Shown here: positions 23,117 through 34,857 of the stretch, piece by piece | Layout: each line of letters opens with the position of its first letter | Position numbering within the stretch: position 1 is the stretch's first letter | Made by a program: the position numbers and the translations under genes | From: Aquatica leii | Lineage: Eukaryota; Arthropoda; Insecta; Coleoptera; Lampyridae | Assembly (NCBI GenBank): GCA_035610365.1 | Contig: CM069433.1 | Location: 133,504,545-133,568,544 of the forward strand | Length of the DNA stretch: 64,000 nt | Reading direction: 5' to 3' | Notes under the pieces: generated by a model | Seen by the model: the letters and a program-made list of their open reading frames with translations, nothing else | Database searches by the model: none | What the model was told of the DNA's origin: nothing

Positions 23117-23202
23117 TTCGGTTGCAACTATGACACGGCCCAAACCCGGAAGACATTCTAATGTTAGTTTAGATTCCGGCCGTGGAAGCCTTCGCTATTA
23201 CA

Positions 23203-23459
23203 TTCAGAAATGTTACCTTTATGTACACACAATAGCATCCCCACCATCACTACGATCGTCCCCGACTGACCTACATCCGAGCATACCCGAAACGAAACAA
23301 CTCCTGCAATATTTTACGATTCCCCCACCACCATTACGATCTACTTCGACTGACCAAATCCAAACGCAGCTCAAGCATAGCCGAAACGATCGAAACGAAA
23401 TTTCACGATCTCGCACCGATCTTACCCGAGTGAGCCAGAATCGGCCCTACTATACTACT
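23203..23459 (-). mobile_element. Polinton end fragment, outer part
   Basis: Starting at gttaccttta it follows the outer part of the Polinton right end at 59480-59734 base for base with scattered changes (acacacaatag, cttacccgagtga, ending actact). It continues the fragment at 11515-11948 that the P element split. Its outer boundary is actact at 23459. Only one end of this older Polinton is in the window. Confidence 0.75.
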
Positions 23460-24899
23460 CGTATCATTACAGACGCAACTATATTTTTTATTTATTTTAG
23501 TACTATTCTTGTTATTTTTTTTACAAAACTGATGCTTAGTGTGTTATAATAACTAAAAAACGTTAAGTGGTAAGTTTTACAAAAATTTATTCAAAGCGCT
23601 GAAAGGTTATTATATCTCATTTACCTGACTATAAAATTGTGTTTCCAAACTTTTATTTTGCTGTTAAAGTACGATAAAAACTATATATATTTGTAATTAA
23701 CAAATACACTGTAGCATAACTTTTGTTCAATTATGTTAAAAAATAACCTTATTTGAGTAAAAATATAATATATATATAATTTATTAAGATTTGGAAATAA
23801 AATTAATTTTATTTAATACAATTTTGTAAAAAGGTAAAATTTAAAAAATAACACTTGAATTGATTTTAGATTTTTTTTTATGAGGAGAAGAATCGAATCG
23901 AATTCTAAAATCAATACAAGTGTTAAGAATAAACTAAGGAGGAAGAATAAGAACAACTTTCCCTAATACAGTTTCTTTAAAAAATAACGTTTTTATATAT
24001 TATATAATGTACCTTCGGTGAATAAAAACTTAATTTAACACTTTCTTTTTAAATTGTTTCTTAAAACAAACAGATTACCCTGTAATATTAAGCTTTGAAA
24101 AGTTTAACATTAAACAACGAAGTCTAAATCAAGTTGTTAAGTTTTAATTTATTTTTCTTTAAGTTGCCATAATAACTAAGTAACATTATATATTAATGTT
24201 ACAACTTATTTTCATTGTTGCAGCACTGCGTAAATAAATAAAGTAAATAAATTCCTAAAAATAAACTACATTCGCTGCCAAAATTAAAATTTAATTGTTA
24301 TGTCGTGGAACAGGGGGTGTCGAGTTTAAATAATGCATTATGCTACGTCGTCGAAAGTACGTTTGGGAAAACATATAATGTAAAAAGTATAAATTGTGTA
24401 GCCATGAGTGGGCATAAAGATTGTTTTAAAATGTTTATAAACAGAATAAAATATTTAAATTTTGTCTGTTCGTTCAATTCCCATAATTTTGTAAACGCGC
24501 TATTAATAAATGTTTTCTTAAAGTTTTAGCAAGTAACATAAAACAACTTTAAAAAAAAACATTAAATTTTAATTTAAACCGTTTGTTTAAATGTTTTATA
24601 AAGTAAAAAAGAAAGAACTAATACAGTGTATAAAGAAAATGTCTTAAATAATTTTAGGTTTTACTGTTATTGTATTGAGTATGTTATAACAATAATACTT
24701 AACTTTATGTAGTGTGTTAGAATGCATTATGAATAAAATATTAATGAACTTTAGGTAAACGTAATGAATCAAAAAGAAACAAAAAATAAAGTTGAAGTTT
24801 TTAATAGTTAGACAATCTAACATTATGGTTAATACATTCTATTACTTTCCTATAAGTATAGCGATCGCAATTTTTTTTCAAAAAATTTATATTGTATAA
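23460..24899. other. No gene recognised; one short hairpin
   Basis: AT-rich DNA. At 23849-23870 and 23904-23925 two 22-base arms (taacacttgaattgatttt and its complement) are inverted with one mismatch and a 33-base spacer, perhaps a small MITE. Otherwise nothing is supported. Confidence 0.45.
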
Positions 24900-25410
24900 T
24901 TTTACGTTTCAAGGTCTCCTGAATCAGAAAAACGTATTTTTGACAAAAAAAATTTGGGTGTCTGCGTGTGTGTATATCTGTGTGTAACGATGTACCCACG
25001 ATAACTCTCGAACCAAAAGTCCTAGTAACTTGAAATTTGGTATGGAGCTGACTTTTCATATTTTTTTCGGTTTTATCATAAGATGGGCCTGATAAAGAAA
25101 CCGGAAGTGGGTGTTTTCGCCATTTTTAACAGTTTTTCTTATATAATTTTGTAAGTATGTAAATTATTCGAATTATTTTTACAGTTTCTTATAGAGTTAA
25201 TTCTTTCTAACATTTTATTCAAATAAAAATTGTTTCTAATATTAACAGTTTATTATATGTTTGATTTATAATTTACCATATATGTATAATCCTAGGTTCG
25301 AATCCTGCCTACGACGATTCTTTTTAGAAAAAAATCCATATCTTGAAAGGAAAGCAAGGTACGTTAAAAAATAACAATTTTTCTCTATATTTTTTTGACT
25401 TGTTTATACC
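24900..25410 (+). repeat. Dispersed repeat family, copy 2
   Basis: Reverse-orientation relative of 6318-6815, sharing gtcctagtaacttgaaattt, tatggagctgactttt, a long AT-rich middle and taggttcgaatcctgcc (a pol III B-box match). It also has a tgtgtgtatatctgtgtgta patch at its left side. Confidence 0.6.
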
Positions 25411-26539
25411 GTGTGTCTCGGAAATTTTGAAGCATACAGATTAACATAGGGAATTTGAATATTTCGATTTATATGTCCCCAAAGTGTTTTAAAAATATTT
25501 CCAGTATCAGAACATATTTAATATTTAATGACAAATATCAAAACTATTTTCAAAAATGCATCGCGTGGTAGAAAGCTTAGTTTAAAATACGGATGTAAAG
25601 AACATATGAGTAGGTCACTTTGGTATAGTGACATCAATCGCACGACTGCGGCAATATCGCCGCGACGTAAAAAGGTTCAAATCCCAATGCAATTTATGTT
25701 TTTTTTAAATTATATTATTATTTTAAATTAACGACGATTAGTTTTTATCAGTAAAGAGTCATAATTAACCGTGTTAATTGTTTTTATTAAAGTCATAATA
25801 GATTTATTATGAGTTTAATAAAAACAGTATGAATAAAGTACTAACCATTTTATTTAATGACGTATTTAATAAATATTCCACTAAACGTGCCTCTATCTGA
25901 TCTCGAGTTTAATACTTCTAGAGAAGTCGAACATATTTTGGACAATATGACGGTAAAAACAGATAGAAACATAGTTGATGGATATAAATAGTAGGTTGTC
26001 TTCAAATAACGTACAATTTACCGGTCCAACATTGAATAGTGACATTTTTTAAATTTTATTTTAAAGTTTCGGAAACTTTGATTTGAGTCGTCAGATTTTA
26101 GTACTTCAAATAGTCAAAAATAAACTTTCTTTTGGTTTATTGAACCTCACTTTAAAATGTTGTCTTGTAATTATCGTAATTTGTAGTTACTCTCGCAGTT
26201 ACGTTTTCGGTACCGTTAAGTATAGAAAATACAAAAAAATTCGGTTACAGGTAACTGCACTAATAACACTAACGCGAGTAAAGAAGAATAAAGCTTCTCT
26301 GCAAAGTTCTTTAGTCTTAATGAATGCTAAATTGTCCAAACATCAATATAATTTAATTAGAGATAGCAACCCAGACTTTTTTTTATCTTATAAACTTATT
26401 CAATCGGAAAAATCAAAATTCTACTTAAATATAAAATGAATTAAAATACGAGAGACCTTGATAAAAGTACAATTACTTTTCATAATAGAACAATTTTTGT
26501 TTTTTGATCCACTTTCTATATTGACACATTTTCATAGTC
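25411..26539. other. No gene recognised; one tRNA-like patch
   Basis: Near 25610-25690 a stretch ends in aggttcaaatccc, a B-box match, with a weak upstream A-box-like ctttggtatagtg. It may be a SINE scrap. The rest has only chance frames. Confidence 0.35.
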
Positions 26540-26825
26540 ATCTTGCTGTTTTCTTCAGATAACTGAAACTAAAGAAATCAAAAGGTTATGAACTCTGAAG
26601 GAGACAGAAACATGACCGTCGAAACGTCAAATTTAATTAGTTTTGCAAGTTCCTAAGATCCGATGACTTTAGTTTTAGTTTTTTTAATTACAACATAACT
26701 GTCAAAACGTCAACATTAATTAGTATTTCATATTTTTTAAATTTTGATGAATTTGGTGACCCAATTTTGCAAGATCTAGTGTCATCAGTTTCGGTTTTTT
26801 GGAGAAAACGGCAACATAACATAGT
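26540..26825. repeat. Decayed hairpin-type repeat
   Basis: The left part (cttgctgttttcttcagata) and the right part (ttggagaaaacggcaacata, read inverted) form imperfect inverted arms. Between them two diverged direct units each run ttttgcaag to aacataac. A gaccgtcgaaacgtc motif sits at about 26620. No protein is visible. Confidence 0.35.
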
Positions 26826-27748
26826 GGCAAAATTTGCAAATTTTGTGAATGTGTTAATATAGAACGCGTTTTAAAACCCGAAAATCTTTCTGTTTTGAAA
26901 CTCCATGGTCGTGTCAGTAGGACTTTGATGACAGCTCAGTTGACAGTGTTATAAACAGGGGTTTCATGGATCTGATACTAATGATTTGGCTGTGTACGTA
27001 ACATCTCTCGTACTTCTTAGATGAACTGCAAAGTGAACAGAAATAACTTAATGCTCAGCGGAGCTTTTTGAATTAATGATCATCCAGTCGATTTATATTA
27101 AATATCTAATGTGAAATCAACTGATGTTTATAGATTCCGTCAATGCACCTGCGCTTAATTTAAAACTTTACTAAAAATGCAAAAGATTTCGAGTCTATCC
27201 AAGTTTTGATTCAGATTTGGTTGTTAATGAATTATATCTGTATTGGTGATACTAAAGCGATATACTTTTGTATTTACTTCTGTTTTTAGAATTATGGTTA
27301 CACTTTTCAGTACTAGAAAGGGAGTTGTAAACCATAAGTAACCATTTGTTGTCAAATTTTGCTGTCGATCGTATGATTGACGACCAGGTGTAGGGGAAGT
27401 TGCCCCAATGCCGGAGAGTTCCCAATATCTGCAAGTTATAATTTGCGGGTTACCACGATAGATGGCTTCATTTTGAGTGCATCGATCAAGGTTTAAACCA
27501 ATTTTTGAGTGACTAACCGTATTTTTATTTGATTCTAGATATATGTTAAACGTATACATCAATAGAGAGTAGAACGACTACAAGAAATAAATTTAATAAA
27601 TTATAGATTAGAGTGAATATTGGTTTGTAAAACCTTTCTCGTTGTCCCAGTATTGAACACCTTACTTTTTCTTAGTATGGACGAGAAATGACAGTTTGTG
27701 ATAAACACTTTCTTTACAATATTTTTTTTTACTTCAGGACCATTAGCC
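26826..27748. other. No gene recognised
   Basis: Short minus-strand frames near 27224-27562 look unlike any family I know. This could be the leader side of the pogo relic. Confidence 0.35.
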
Positions 27749-28545
27749 ATGGCTGACAGACATAAGCAAAAACGGGATGAATTCAGCATGAAAAGAGCAG
27801 TCGACAGTGTGTTGTTGGAAAAATTCAGTATTAGAGAAGCAGTTTTTAAATTTAGTTTGGGCAAACGAAGAGAAAACATCAGAATCATGCTTTCAATCAA
27901 TCCTGGTGGAGACCAGTTTATCCCACCTCTATTTGTGTTCCTAAGAGAATGCATGGATCTCAAATTGACAAACGACTTGGAAAAACTTTAGATCCACTAA
28001 CTCACAAACTTTAATGACTGGGCAGAGCCGGTAAGAAACTTTTTAAAAGCGCTTATAATGGGGCTTGTGAGGTTTGGATGAATAAATATGGAAGACAGGG
28101 TCTGAAAATTATTGTTCAAGATATCTGTAGTTTCGTTGGAAATGCTTTTATACAAATTTTCACAATGGAGTTAGCACAATCGGCATTCCATTGTACTGGC
28201 ATATACCCTCTTAACAAAAGCATTTTTACAGATCTTGATTTTCTTCCAGCATCAAACGCGCCAGTAGTATCAAAAGCCATGAAAATAAAATAAGATGGAT
28301 AAAAAATGGTAAAAGATCAAAAAGGAACAATTATAGTAACCAAGAAACTCCAGCCCAGCGCTAAAGTCTAAAAACTATTGTCTGCCAAGAAAAAGTTGGT
28401 GAGTAAAAATGAAGAGAAAAACTCGAAAAAAACCATAAGCACCATCGAGTGTATTATTTGTGGTGAATGTTTTGATAAAGACTAGGTTCAGTGTTGCCGA
28501 TGCAATAATGGACTGATCTAGAATGTGCTGCGAGTGATAATGTAA
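27749..28545 (+). pseudogene. Pogo-like transposase relic
   Basis: From the ATG at 27749 (MADRHKQKRDEF) an amino-terminal helix-turn-helix-like region with REAVFKFSLGK runs directly into a DDE_1-type middle (NPGGDQFIPPLFVF). So most of the catalytic core is deleted. The 3' part has AYNGACEVWMNKYGRQG, then DICSFVGNAF and FHCTGIYPLNKSIFTDLDF, the typical end of pogo/Tigger DDE domains. A CIICGECFDKD zinc-finger-like tail follows near 28440, where tag codons stand at two expected tryptophan or histidine places. It is a dead DNA transposon with internal deletion plus frame changes. Confidence 0.75.
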
Positions 28546-28559
28546 GTAAAGTAAGGTAT

Positions 28560-30510
28560 TATTTTCTATTTGCATTAGTTTAATTTCAGTTTTAAGTTTG
28601 AAATATATACCGTACGGTACTGAAAACAGTTTTTCCAAATATGTGATTTACAATACTGAAAATTATTGCTTACACTGTACTGTCAAAAAAAATGATCTAG
28701 TATTAGTAAAATATCTTTCTTTATTGTATTCCCTAACACCTGTAGTTCTTAAATTTTTTATATGATACTTAATTTTTGACAACAAAAGTGTAGGTACCGG
28801 CCAACTTTCTCTATGTATTTGGATATCACCAATATTTGGTGTCATTTTAACGTTCAATTTATTCACGCTGAGGACTGTGCGCTATTCTTATTCAACCACC
28901 AGTTATTTAAATCAATTTCATACGTCAATTTTTAATTTAAAAATTCTTCATTTCTTTATTTTATGTATTTGTTTTGTAGTACAAAATGTGTTGACTAACT
29001 TTAGTATATTTAATATATAACTTGTGACTTATTAATTACTTTTATTGCGATATTCCGTTTATAAATATTATTAACTTCACAACAGATCAATTCCAAAATA
29101 CATTTATGTATATTTTTGGTTTATATACCGCTGTCACAGTTTCTCGATCATCTCTGTTGTATGCATTTGTATTGCTACAAATGCACGGGGCCTACAGTTT
29201 AATGCCGAATCCGAACTTCAAAGTGTGAGAGAAATACTTTGGCATAAATACACCTTGCAAGTTTACCAGACCTGCGAAGTGAGATCATACAAAAATGTTA
29301 GAAATGCTAAACGTTACCGGAATTTGAACTTTGTTTACGTTAGCATAGTAAACGAGCGGCAAGCGCTTGATCAACTAAAAAACGGCGGCTCCAAAATAAA
29401 TTTATCTGTTGTTATGCTTTAGCTCTTTTTAATCGGTTATAATATGTGCATTGAAGATCTAGTTTATACTAATTGCTTTATCCATGGCACTCTCTGATAT
29501 TAGAGCTTTTATTTAATTTTGGGTTAAGTGTGATAGTAATTGAAGCACTTCAGACAGGTACACATTACAATATATTCTACACTTATTATACAAACTTTCA
29601 ATTAAAAAGTTTTAAGTTTTAAAATGTATTGTGAGCAGGCGCTAAATACCAAATGTAGATAATTTTAATAACAATCTTTGACTATTACCAGTAATAAAAA
29701 AGTTATTTTATAAGTCACATCTACATGTTATTCTGTTGCAGCTTCTAAGATAAACGTTTACATAGCAACAACAAATTTGTTGAAAGAAATTGACGACATT
29801 GCTATCGTTTCAGACTTTGGCATGAATAGGTTTCTCTCATTTATTGACTACAAAAGAAAAATGCTATAAATAACTGAGGTTGAGTGATCCGGTTCATATA
29901 TTATATAACTTTTACTTGAACTATACCACACGGCTATTGTGACCAAAATTGCCCTATTGTAGCCGCGTGTACTGATGTGAAGTCTCTCCAAAGTAAACAT
30001 AACTAACAATTTCCATTTTTTCAATAGTCAGAATTAGTACGGTTAAAAGCACACATATTAATAATTTTTAAATAAAAAAACTATTGTGACTGGAGCGATC
30101 GTTTTTTAAGCATTTTGGCAGTCACGGTGTTAAATGAACGTCTAAAAGTCAAGAATCAAGTAAAAATAACACTCCTTATATAAACGCAAACAAATTGACA
30201 TAATAAATACAAAGTGTTGACATTTAATTTATTACCTAATTGTGATTGGAGTTATCAGTAGAATGTGTTAAGTATTACCAACACAAATTTTTAAATTTTG
30301 GTTTTTTCTTTTCCGCTTCAGATTTTGTTATTGTAAAATGTGTAAGTACATATATAGTCGTAGAAAAAGTATAGTGTATAATTTGTAAAAAATGTGCATT
30401 TCCAACTCCTATGATTTGCAGCTTGCCTTCGACCCGATGCAAACTTACATACTCCTTGTCAATGACTGCCATTCCTTACTCGTTATACAATATTAATATT
30501 TCAACATTTT
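28560..30510. other. No gene recognised
   Basis: AT-rich flank of the copia element. Frames at 28663-28866, 29225-29422 and 30275-30472 have no recognisable family or splice support. Confidence 0.4.
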
Positions 30511-30646
30511 AAAATTGTTAGAAAGCAAGTGAATCGCGTAGAACTGTGTATAACATTAATAATATAATAATTAAGTTGTTTTTCTATCATAATAAATCGC
30601 TAAGTTTCAAATTGTTTATCGTCTCGATCCACCGACCTTTCTAACA

Positions 30647-30660
30647 GGTTATGGGCCCAG
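30647..30660 (+). promoter_or_regulatory. Primer-binding site of copia element
   Basis: ggttatgggcccag directly follows the left LTR. This is the copia-family site complementary to an internal part of the initiator methionine tRNA. Confidence 0.8.
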
Positions 30661-30795
30661 GATTGCATGAGTGATAACAAAATAAAGATAAAATTTTCTT
30701 TTTACGAAACGCGATCGCGAATTCACGCAGCTGTTGTGTAACATTTAAAAAAGGGTTATTTGATTGTGCTCGAAATAATACGCGATAAATAAATA

Positions 30796-33700
30796 ATGGC
30801 AAACGTGAATGTTATTAATTCAACGCGTATAGAACTATTAAATAAAAGTAATTACGACACGTGGTGCATACAAGCCGAAGCATTGTTAATTAAAAATGAT
30901 GCATGGCGGTACGTAAGTGGCGAAATACCAAAACCCACCGTAACCGGAAAAGGCGAAGCTTTAGCTGCAGCACAAGCTGCATTAAGCGAATGGATAAGTC
31001 AGGATCGAAAAGCAAAAAGCGATCTCATTTTGTCGGTAAGTCCAAGTCAATTACGACATCTTCGAAATTGCAATACTTCGAAAGAAGTGTGGGACAAGCT
31101 AAAATCAGTGTACGCGTCGCAAGGACCGATGAGAAAAGCTACTCTCCTAGAGAAGTTGCTACTCGAAAAAATGCGTGACGGTGACGACGTGCGAGATTAT
31201 TTGTCACGTTTTATGGATACAGTCGATAAATTGCATACGATGGAAATCGACAATTTTTGTTGTGCAATAAAGTCCCGCGACAAGTTGCCTGATATCGACA
31301 GTTTGATGGTCAAAATTATTGAAGAGCATGACAGCAAGATCCACAAGACCGGTGAGGCGGGACAAGATGCTTTGTTTTCTCGACAACGCTACTTCAAGGA
31401 TAAACAAGCAACTAACGCAAATGAACAGTATAAGAAACCTATACCCAAGTGCAATTATTGCAAGAAAAGAGGACACAGGACTGCTGATTGTTTCCGACGA
31501 GGAAAAAACCAGAACGCAAACATCGCAAACGAAATGTTTTACGCGAGTGAAATTACAAGTGCCGTTACAGGTGAAATCTGTAATTTAGTAACGAATAGAC
31601 GATGGTGTCTTGATAGTGGGTGTACTTCACATCTTTGCAAGGACCCTCAGATGTTCGTCAACTCAACCAAAATTAGTAGCGACGTCAAACTGGCCAGCAG
31701 CGCGACCGCACATGTGACAGGTAAAGGTGATGTCAACGTGGAAATCTCAAATGGTGAGTTCAATAAACAAATTACACTTCAAAATACATTGTACGTGCCG
31801 GAGTTGCGAACGAATTTAATGTCGGTCTCAAAAATTGTGGACAAAAAACACTCAGTATTGTTTACCGAAAAGTGCGCGTACGTTAAAGACCAAAACGGTG
31901 TAGTCAAAATGATCGCTGATCGCGAAGGAGACTTGTTTTATTTACGGGACAGCCAATGTAACGCTTTTAATGTCTTAAACGACGTCCATGCAAACTCGAT
32001 CGAGTGGCATCAACGTTTAGGTCATTTAAATTGGAACGACATGGTACTCATGCTTAAAAACAAAACTATAACAGGTGTTACTTTTAAAGCAAACCACGCG
32101 CTTCCTCCGTGTGACATTTGCGCGGCCAGCAAACTTACGACTCTCCCATTTTTTGAACGCGAAAACAGATCAACGGCTCCACTCGAAATAGTACACTCGG
32201 ATATATGCGGTCCGATGCAAACGCAGTCGCGAGGTGGTGCGCGATACTTTTTAACATTTATCGACGACTACTCCCGGTGGACCGAAATTTATTTTTTGAA
32301 ACATAAATCTGAGGTGACATCTAAATTTCTCGAGTATAAAAACTTGGTAGAAAATCAAACCGGTAGCAACATAAAGGCACTGCAGTCGGACAATGGTTTA
32401 GAATATTGCAATACAGCTATGGACGAGATCCTAAAAGGAGCTGGAATTAAACGTCGGCTTACAGCACCGCATACACCTCAGCAAAACGGCATAGCTGAAC
32501 GCAAATATAGAACCTTAGTTGAATCAGCACGCTGCATGTTAACGGAGTCGGGACTTCCCGAATACTTTTGGGCTGAAGCGATTGCAATGGCAAACCACAT
32601 TAGGAATCGATGCGTAACCAAAGTATTGAAGACCAAGACGCCTTATGAGCTATGGATGGGCAAGCGTCCACAGGTTAGTTACATGCAGGCATTCGGTACC
32701 AAAACGTATGTCTTAAATAAGTCACACAGAAAAAGTAAATTTTCGCCTAAAGGCAAAGAAGGCACGTTAGTTGGTTACTCAAACACCGCTAAAGCTTACC
32801 GGGTGTGGGTGCCATCAGAGAAGAAAATTTACGTTACACGAGATGTTAAATTTTTTAAAAATGTTAAGGTTAATGACTGCTTGGAAAATTCAAAAACGAT
32901 TGGTAAAACAAAAATTGACAGTTCTAAATCGCTGGCCATGCCAAAAAGCGATAAGGTTGATGTTCCTGATTTACCCGATGAATCTCTGCCGATTAACGAT
33001 AAACCATGCAGAGATGAAAGCATCGACAATCCTTTATCACTGTCTGACCCCTTAAGCAATAGCTTACGTCGAGGCCCCGGCAGGCCTATCAAGTTAATGA
33101 CAGGCAGACCTGGACGTCCGGCAAAACAATACCACATGGTTCCAACAATTGAAGAATCATCAAATTTGAACACGTACGCAGAAAAACCTTCATTCGAGTG
33201 TGAAAACATTAATTTGGCAATGAGTGCCGATGAAATGCCTTTTTACGAGGCACTCACCGGACCCGATCAGGAAGAATGGCGAGACGCGGTTTACTCCGAA
33301 ATAAAAAGCCTTGTTTTAAACGATGCTTTTGAAATTGTTCCTAGACCTGCTGGGCGAATTATAAAATGTCGCACGGTTCTAAGAAACAAGTACGATGCCA
33401 ACGGAAGTTTGCAAAAGAGAAAAGCTCGAGTCGTCGCCAAAGGTTATTCTCAACGCTTTGGATTTGACTTCTTCAACACTTTTGCGCCAGTTGCGCGCTT
33501 AGGATCACTACGTTTGCTCGTAGCATTGGCTGCCAAATCTAACTTAAAGATTTCCCAGTTAGACGTTGAAACCGCATATCTCAACGGACCGGTCGATGCG
33601 GACATACACATGGAGATGCCCGAATTGTTACTTGAGATGTTAGAGAGAATGGTTCAGAAAGAAAAGGATCCCAATATCTTGAAGAAGGCGCGCGCCATGA

Positions 33701-34857
33701 TCGAAAGGAGCAAGCTTTCAGATACTGTGTGTTTACTTCGCAAAGCCCTTTATGGCTTACGTCAGGCAGGGCGTCAATGGCACACTACTCTTGAAAACAC
33801 ACTTAGGAGTATGGGGTTGGTTCCCACTAACGCGGACCCTTGTGTATATGTCAACACGGAGAAAAATACATATGTGCTCGTGTACGTAGATGACATCTTG
33901 ATCGTCTCCGGTAATCAACCTGAAGAAAGAAAAATAAAGGAAGGTCTTGCAAAGGCATTCAAGATCAAAGATCTTGGCACGGCAAGGTATTGCTTAGGGA
34001 TCGAAATCTGTCAAGGTGAAGAATACATATCTCTTTCACAAAAGGGGTATATCAAAGAAGTGCTTAAACGCTTCGGTATGAGTGATTGCAAACCTGCCAG
34101 CACTCCACTTCTTCACGATGCAAAATTAGCCAACTGTTCCGGCGAATGCGAAAAAGAATATCCATATCGAGAGCTAGTTGGAGCGCTGATGTACGCTGCT
34201 ACGGGAACGCGTCCCGACATTGCTCACGCTGTCAGTGCATTAAGCCAATTTAACTCGCGCTATCAGAAACAGCATTGGATGGCCGCAAAACGGGTGTTGC
34301 GATATCTTCGAGGAACGATGGAAAACGAGTTGGTCTTTTCCAAGAACGGCTTTCCGTTGCAAGGGTTTGCCGATGCCGACTGGGGAAATTGTGCAGTAGA
34401 CAGACGCTCTTATACAGGATACGTCTTTGTTCTTAGCGGCGCAGCTGTTACATGGGAATTGCGAAAGCAGAGAACGGTAGCCTTGTCGTCAACAGAAGCT
34501 GAGTACATGGCCGTATCTGACACCATCAAAGAAGCCTTGTACTTGTCGAGTTTTCTCAATGAATTAGGTCACACGGACGTTGCTAGCGTCGTTATTTTCA
34601 ACGACAATAGAGGTGCGAAATTCTTAGCGGAGAATCCCGCCTTTCACGCTAGATCTAAGCATATTGACATAAAGCACCATTTTATTCGTCAAACGCTCAG
34701 AGATCAGAAAACGGCGCTCTCCTACTTACCGACGGACGAGATGATTGCAGACGTGCTTACCAAGGCCTTGTCACGTTCAAAACATTTACAATGTTCAAAT
34801 GGATTGGGTTTGAAGTTTGTTCAACCGTCTCGGGCACGACTTGAGGGGGAGTGTTAG
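30796..34857 (+). CDS. Copia-type Gag-Pol polyprotein
   Basis: 1353 codons in one frame, about the usual length for copia. In order: Gag with a CCHC knuckle (CNYCKKRGHRTADC, about 215); protease (WCLDSGCTSH, about 272); pre-integrase HQRLGHLN; integrase core with D in HSDICGP, D in QSDNGLEYCN and E in QQNGIAERKYR. Then reverse transcriptase with LDVETAYLNG and the VYVDDILIV active site, and RNase H with FADADWG, STEAEY and NRGAKFLAEN. Protease, integrase, RT, RNase H is the copia order. It acts in cytoplasmic particles that carry the RNA. The start is the first ATG after the primer site. No break is apparent. Confidence 0.93.
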   Translation: MANVNVINSTRIELLNKSNYDTWCIQAEALLIKNDAWRYVSGEIPKPTVTGKGEALAAAQAALSEWISQDRKAKSDLILSVSPSQLRHLRNCNTSKEVWDKLKSVYASQGPMRKATLLEKLLLEKMRDGDDVRDYLSRFMDTVDKLHTMEIDNFCCAIKSRDKLPDIDSLMVKIIEEHDSKIHKTGEAGQDALFSRQRYFKDKQATNANEQYKKPIPKCNYCKKRGHRTADCFRRGKNQNANIANEMFYASEITSAVTGEICNLVTNRRWCLDSGCTSHLCKDPQMFVNSTKISSDVKLASSATAHVTGKGDVNVEISNGEFNKQITLQNTLYVPELRTNLMSVSKIVDKKHSVLFTEKCAYVKDQNGVVKMIADREGDLFYLRDSQCNAFNVLNDVHANSIEWHQRLGHLNWNDMVLMLKNKTITGVTFKANHALPPCDICAASKLTTLPFFERENRSTAPLEIVHSDICGPMQTQSRGGARYFLTFIDDYSRWTEIYFLKHKSEVTSKFLEYKNLVENQTGSNIKALQSDNGLEYCNTAMDEILKGAGIKRRLTAPHTPQQNGIAERKYRTLVESARCMLTESGLPEYFWAEAIAMANHIRNRCVTKVLKTKTPYELWMGKRPQVSYMQAFGTKTYVLNKSHRKSKFSPKGKEGTLVGYSNTAKAYRVWVPSEKKIYVTRDVKFFKNVKVNDCLENSKTIGKTKIDSSKSLAMPKSDKVDVPDLPDESLPINDKPCRDESIDNPLSLSDPLSNSLRRGPGRPIKLMTGRPGRPAKQYHMVPTIEESSNLNTYAEKPSFECENINLAMSADEMPFYEALTGPDQEEWRDAVYSEIKSLVLNDAFEIVPRPAGRIIKCRTVLRNKYDANGSLQKRKARVVAKGYSQRFGFDFFNTFAPVARLGSLRLLVALAAKSNLKISQLDVETAYLNGPVDADIHMEMPELLLEMLERMVQKEKDPNILKKARAMIERSKLSDTVCLLRKALYGLRQAGRQWHTTLENTLRSMGLVPTNADPCVYVNTEKNTYVLVYVDDILIVSGNQPEERKIKEGLAKAFKIKDLGTARYCLGIEICQGEEYISLSQKGYIKEVLKRFGMSDCKPASTPLLHDAKLANCSGECEKEYPYRELVGALMYAATGTRPDIAHAVSALSQFNSRYQKQHWMAAKRVLRYLRGTMENELVFSKNGFPLQGFADADWGNCAVDRRSYTGYVFVLSGAAVTWELRKQRTVALSSTEAEYMAVSDTIKEALYLSSFLNELGHTDVASVVIFNDNRGAKFLAENPAFHARSKHIDIKHHFIRQTLRDQKTALSYLPTDEMIADVLTKALSRSKHLQCSNGLGLKFVQPSRARLEGEC

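Larger units (their letters stand above)
15070..23159. mobile_element. Foldback (long inverted repeat) element, interrupted
   Basis: Left arm 15070-15389 is the near-exact reverse complement of the right arm, which is split: 15567-15732 and 23009-23159. The outer ends read agaatgtcttccgggtttgg. The uninterrupted element would be about 810 bp: two arms of about 320 bp and a 178-bp loop (15390-15566) holding a ccaatcagg box and a tttaaatacgg box. A gypsy-like LTR element lies in the right arm, flanked by ccta on both sides. No protein is encoded. I do not see a convincing target duplication at the outer ends. Confidence 0.85.
11949..23202 (-). mobile_element. P-like (THAP) transposon with nested insertions
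   Basis: The element interrupts a Polinton end: Polinton homology stops at about 11948 and resumes at about 23203. Its left (3') end, cacagattatcg, leads into gtcggcttgtttgat and gaccgccatgttttt, which match the 3' end block of the P-like element at 3585-3677. The transposase lies on the minus strand at 12376-15011. A foldback element (15070-23159) sits just upstream of THAP exon 2. The 5' end of the P element, including THAP exon 1, is missing: only about 43 bp remain between the foldback and the Polinton. So it was truncated or rearranged and cannot be autonomous. Confidence 0.7.

Noticed and set aside
23058-23549. 163-codon frame across foldback arm and Polinton end
   Set aside because: It crosses an element junction; each half is explained by non-coding terminal sequence.
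24305-24529. 74-codon plus frame
   Set aside because: No family, start context or splice support in AT-rich DNA.
27224-27562. 112-codon minus frame
   Set aside because: Looked at as possible transposase, but no motif fits; treated as chance or too decayed.
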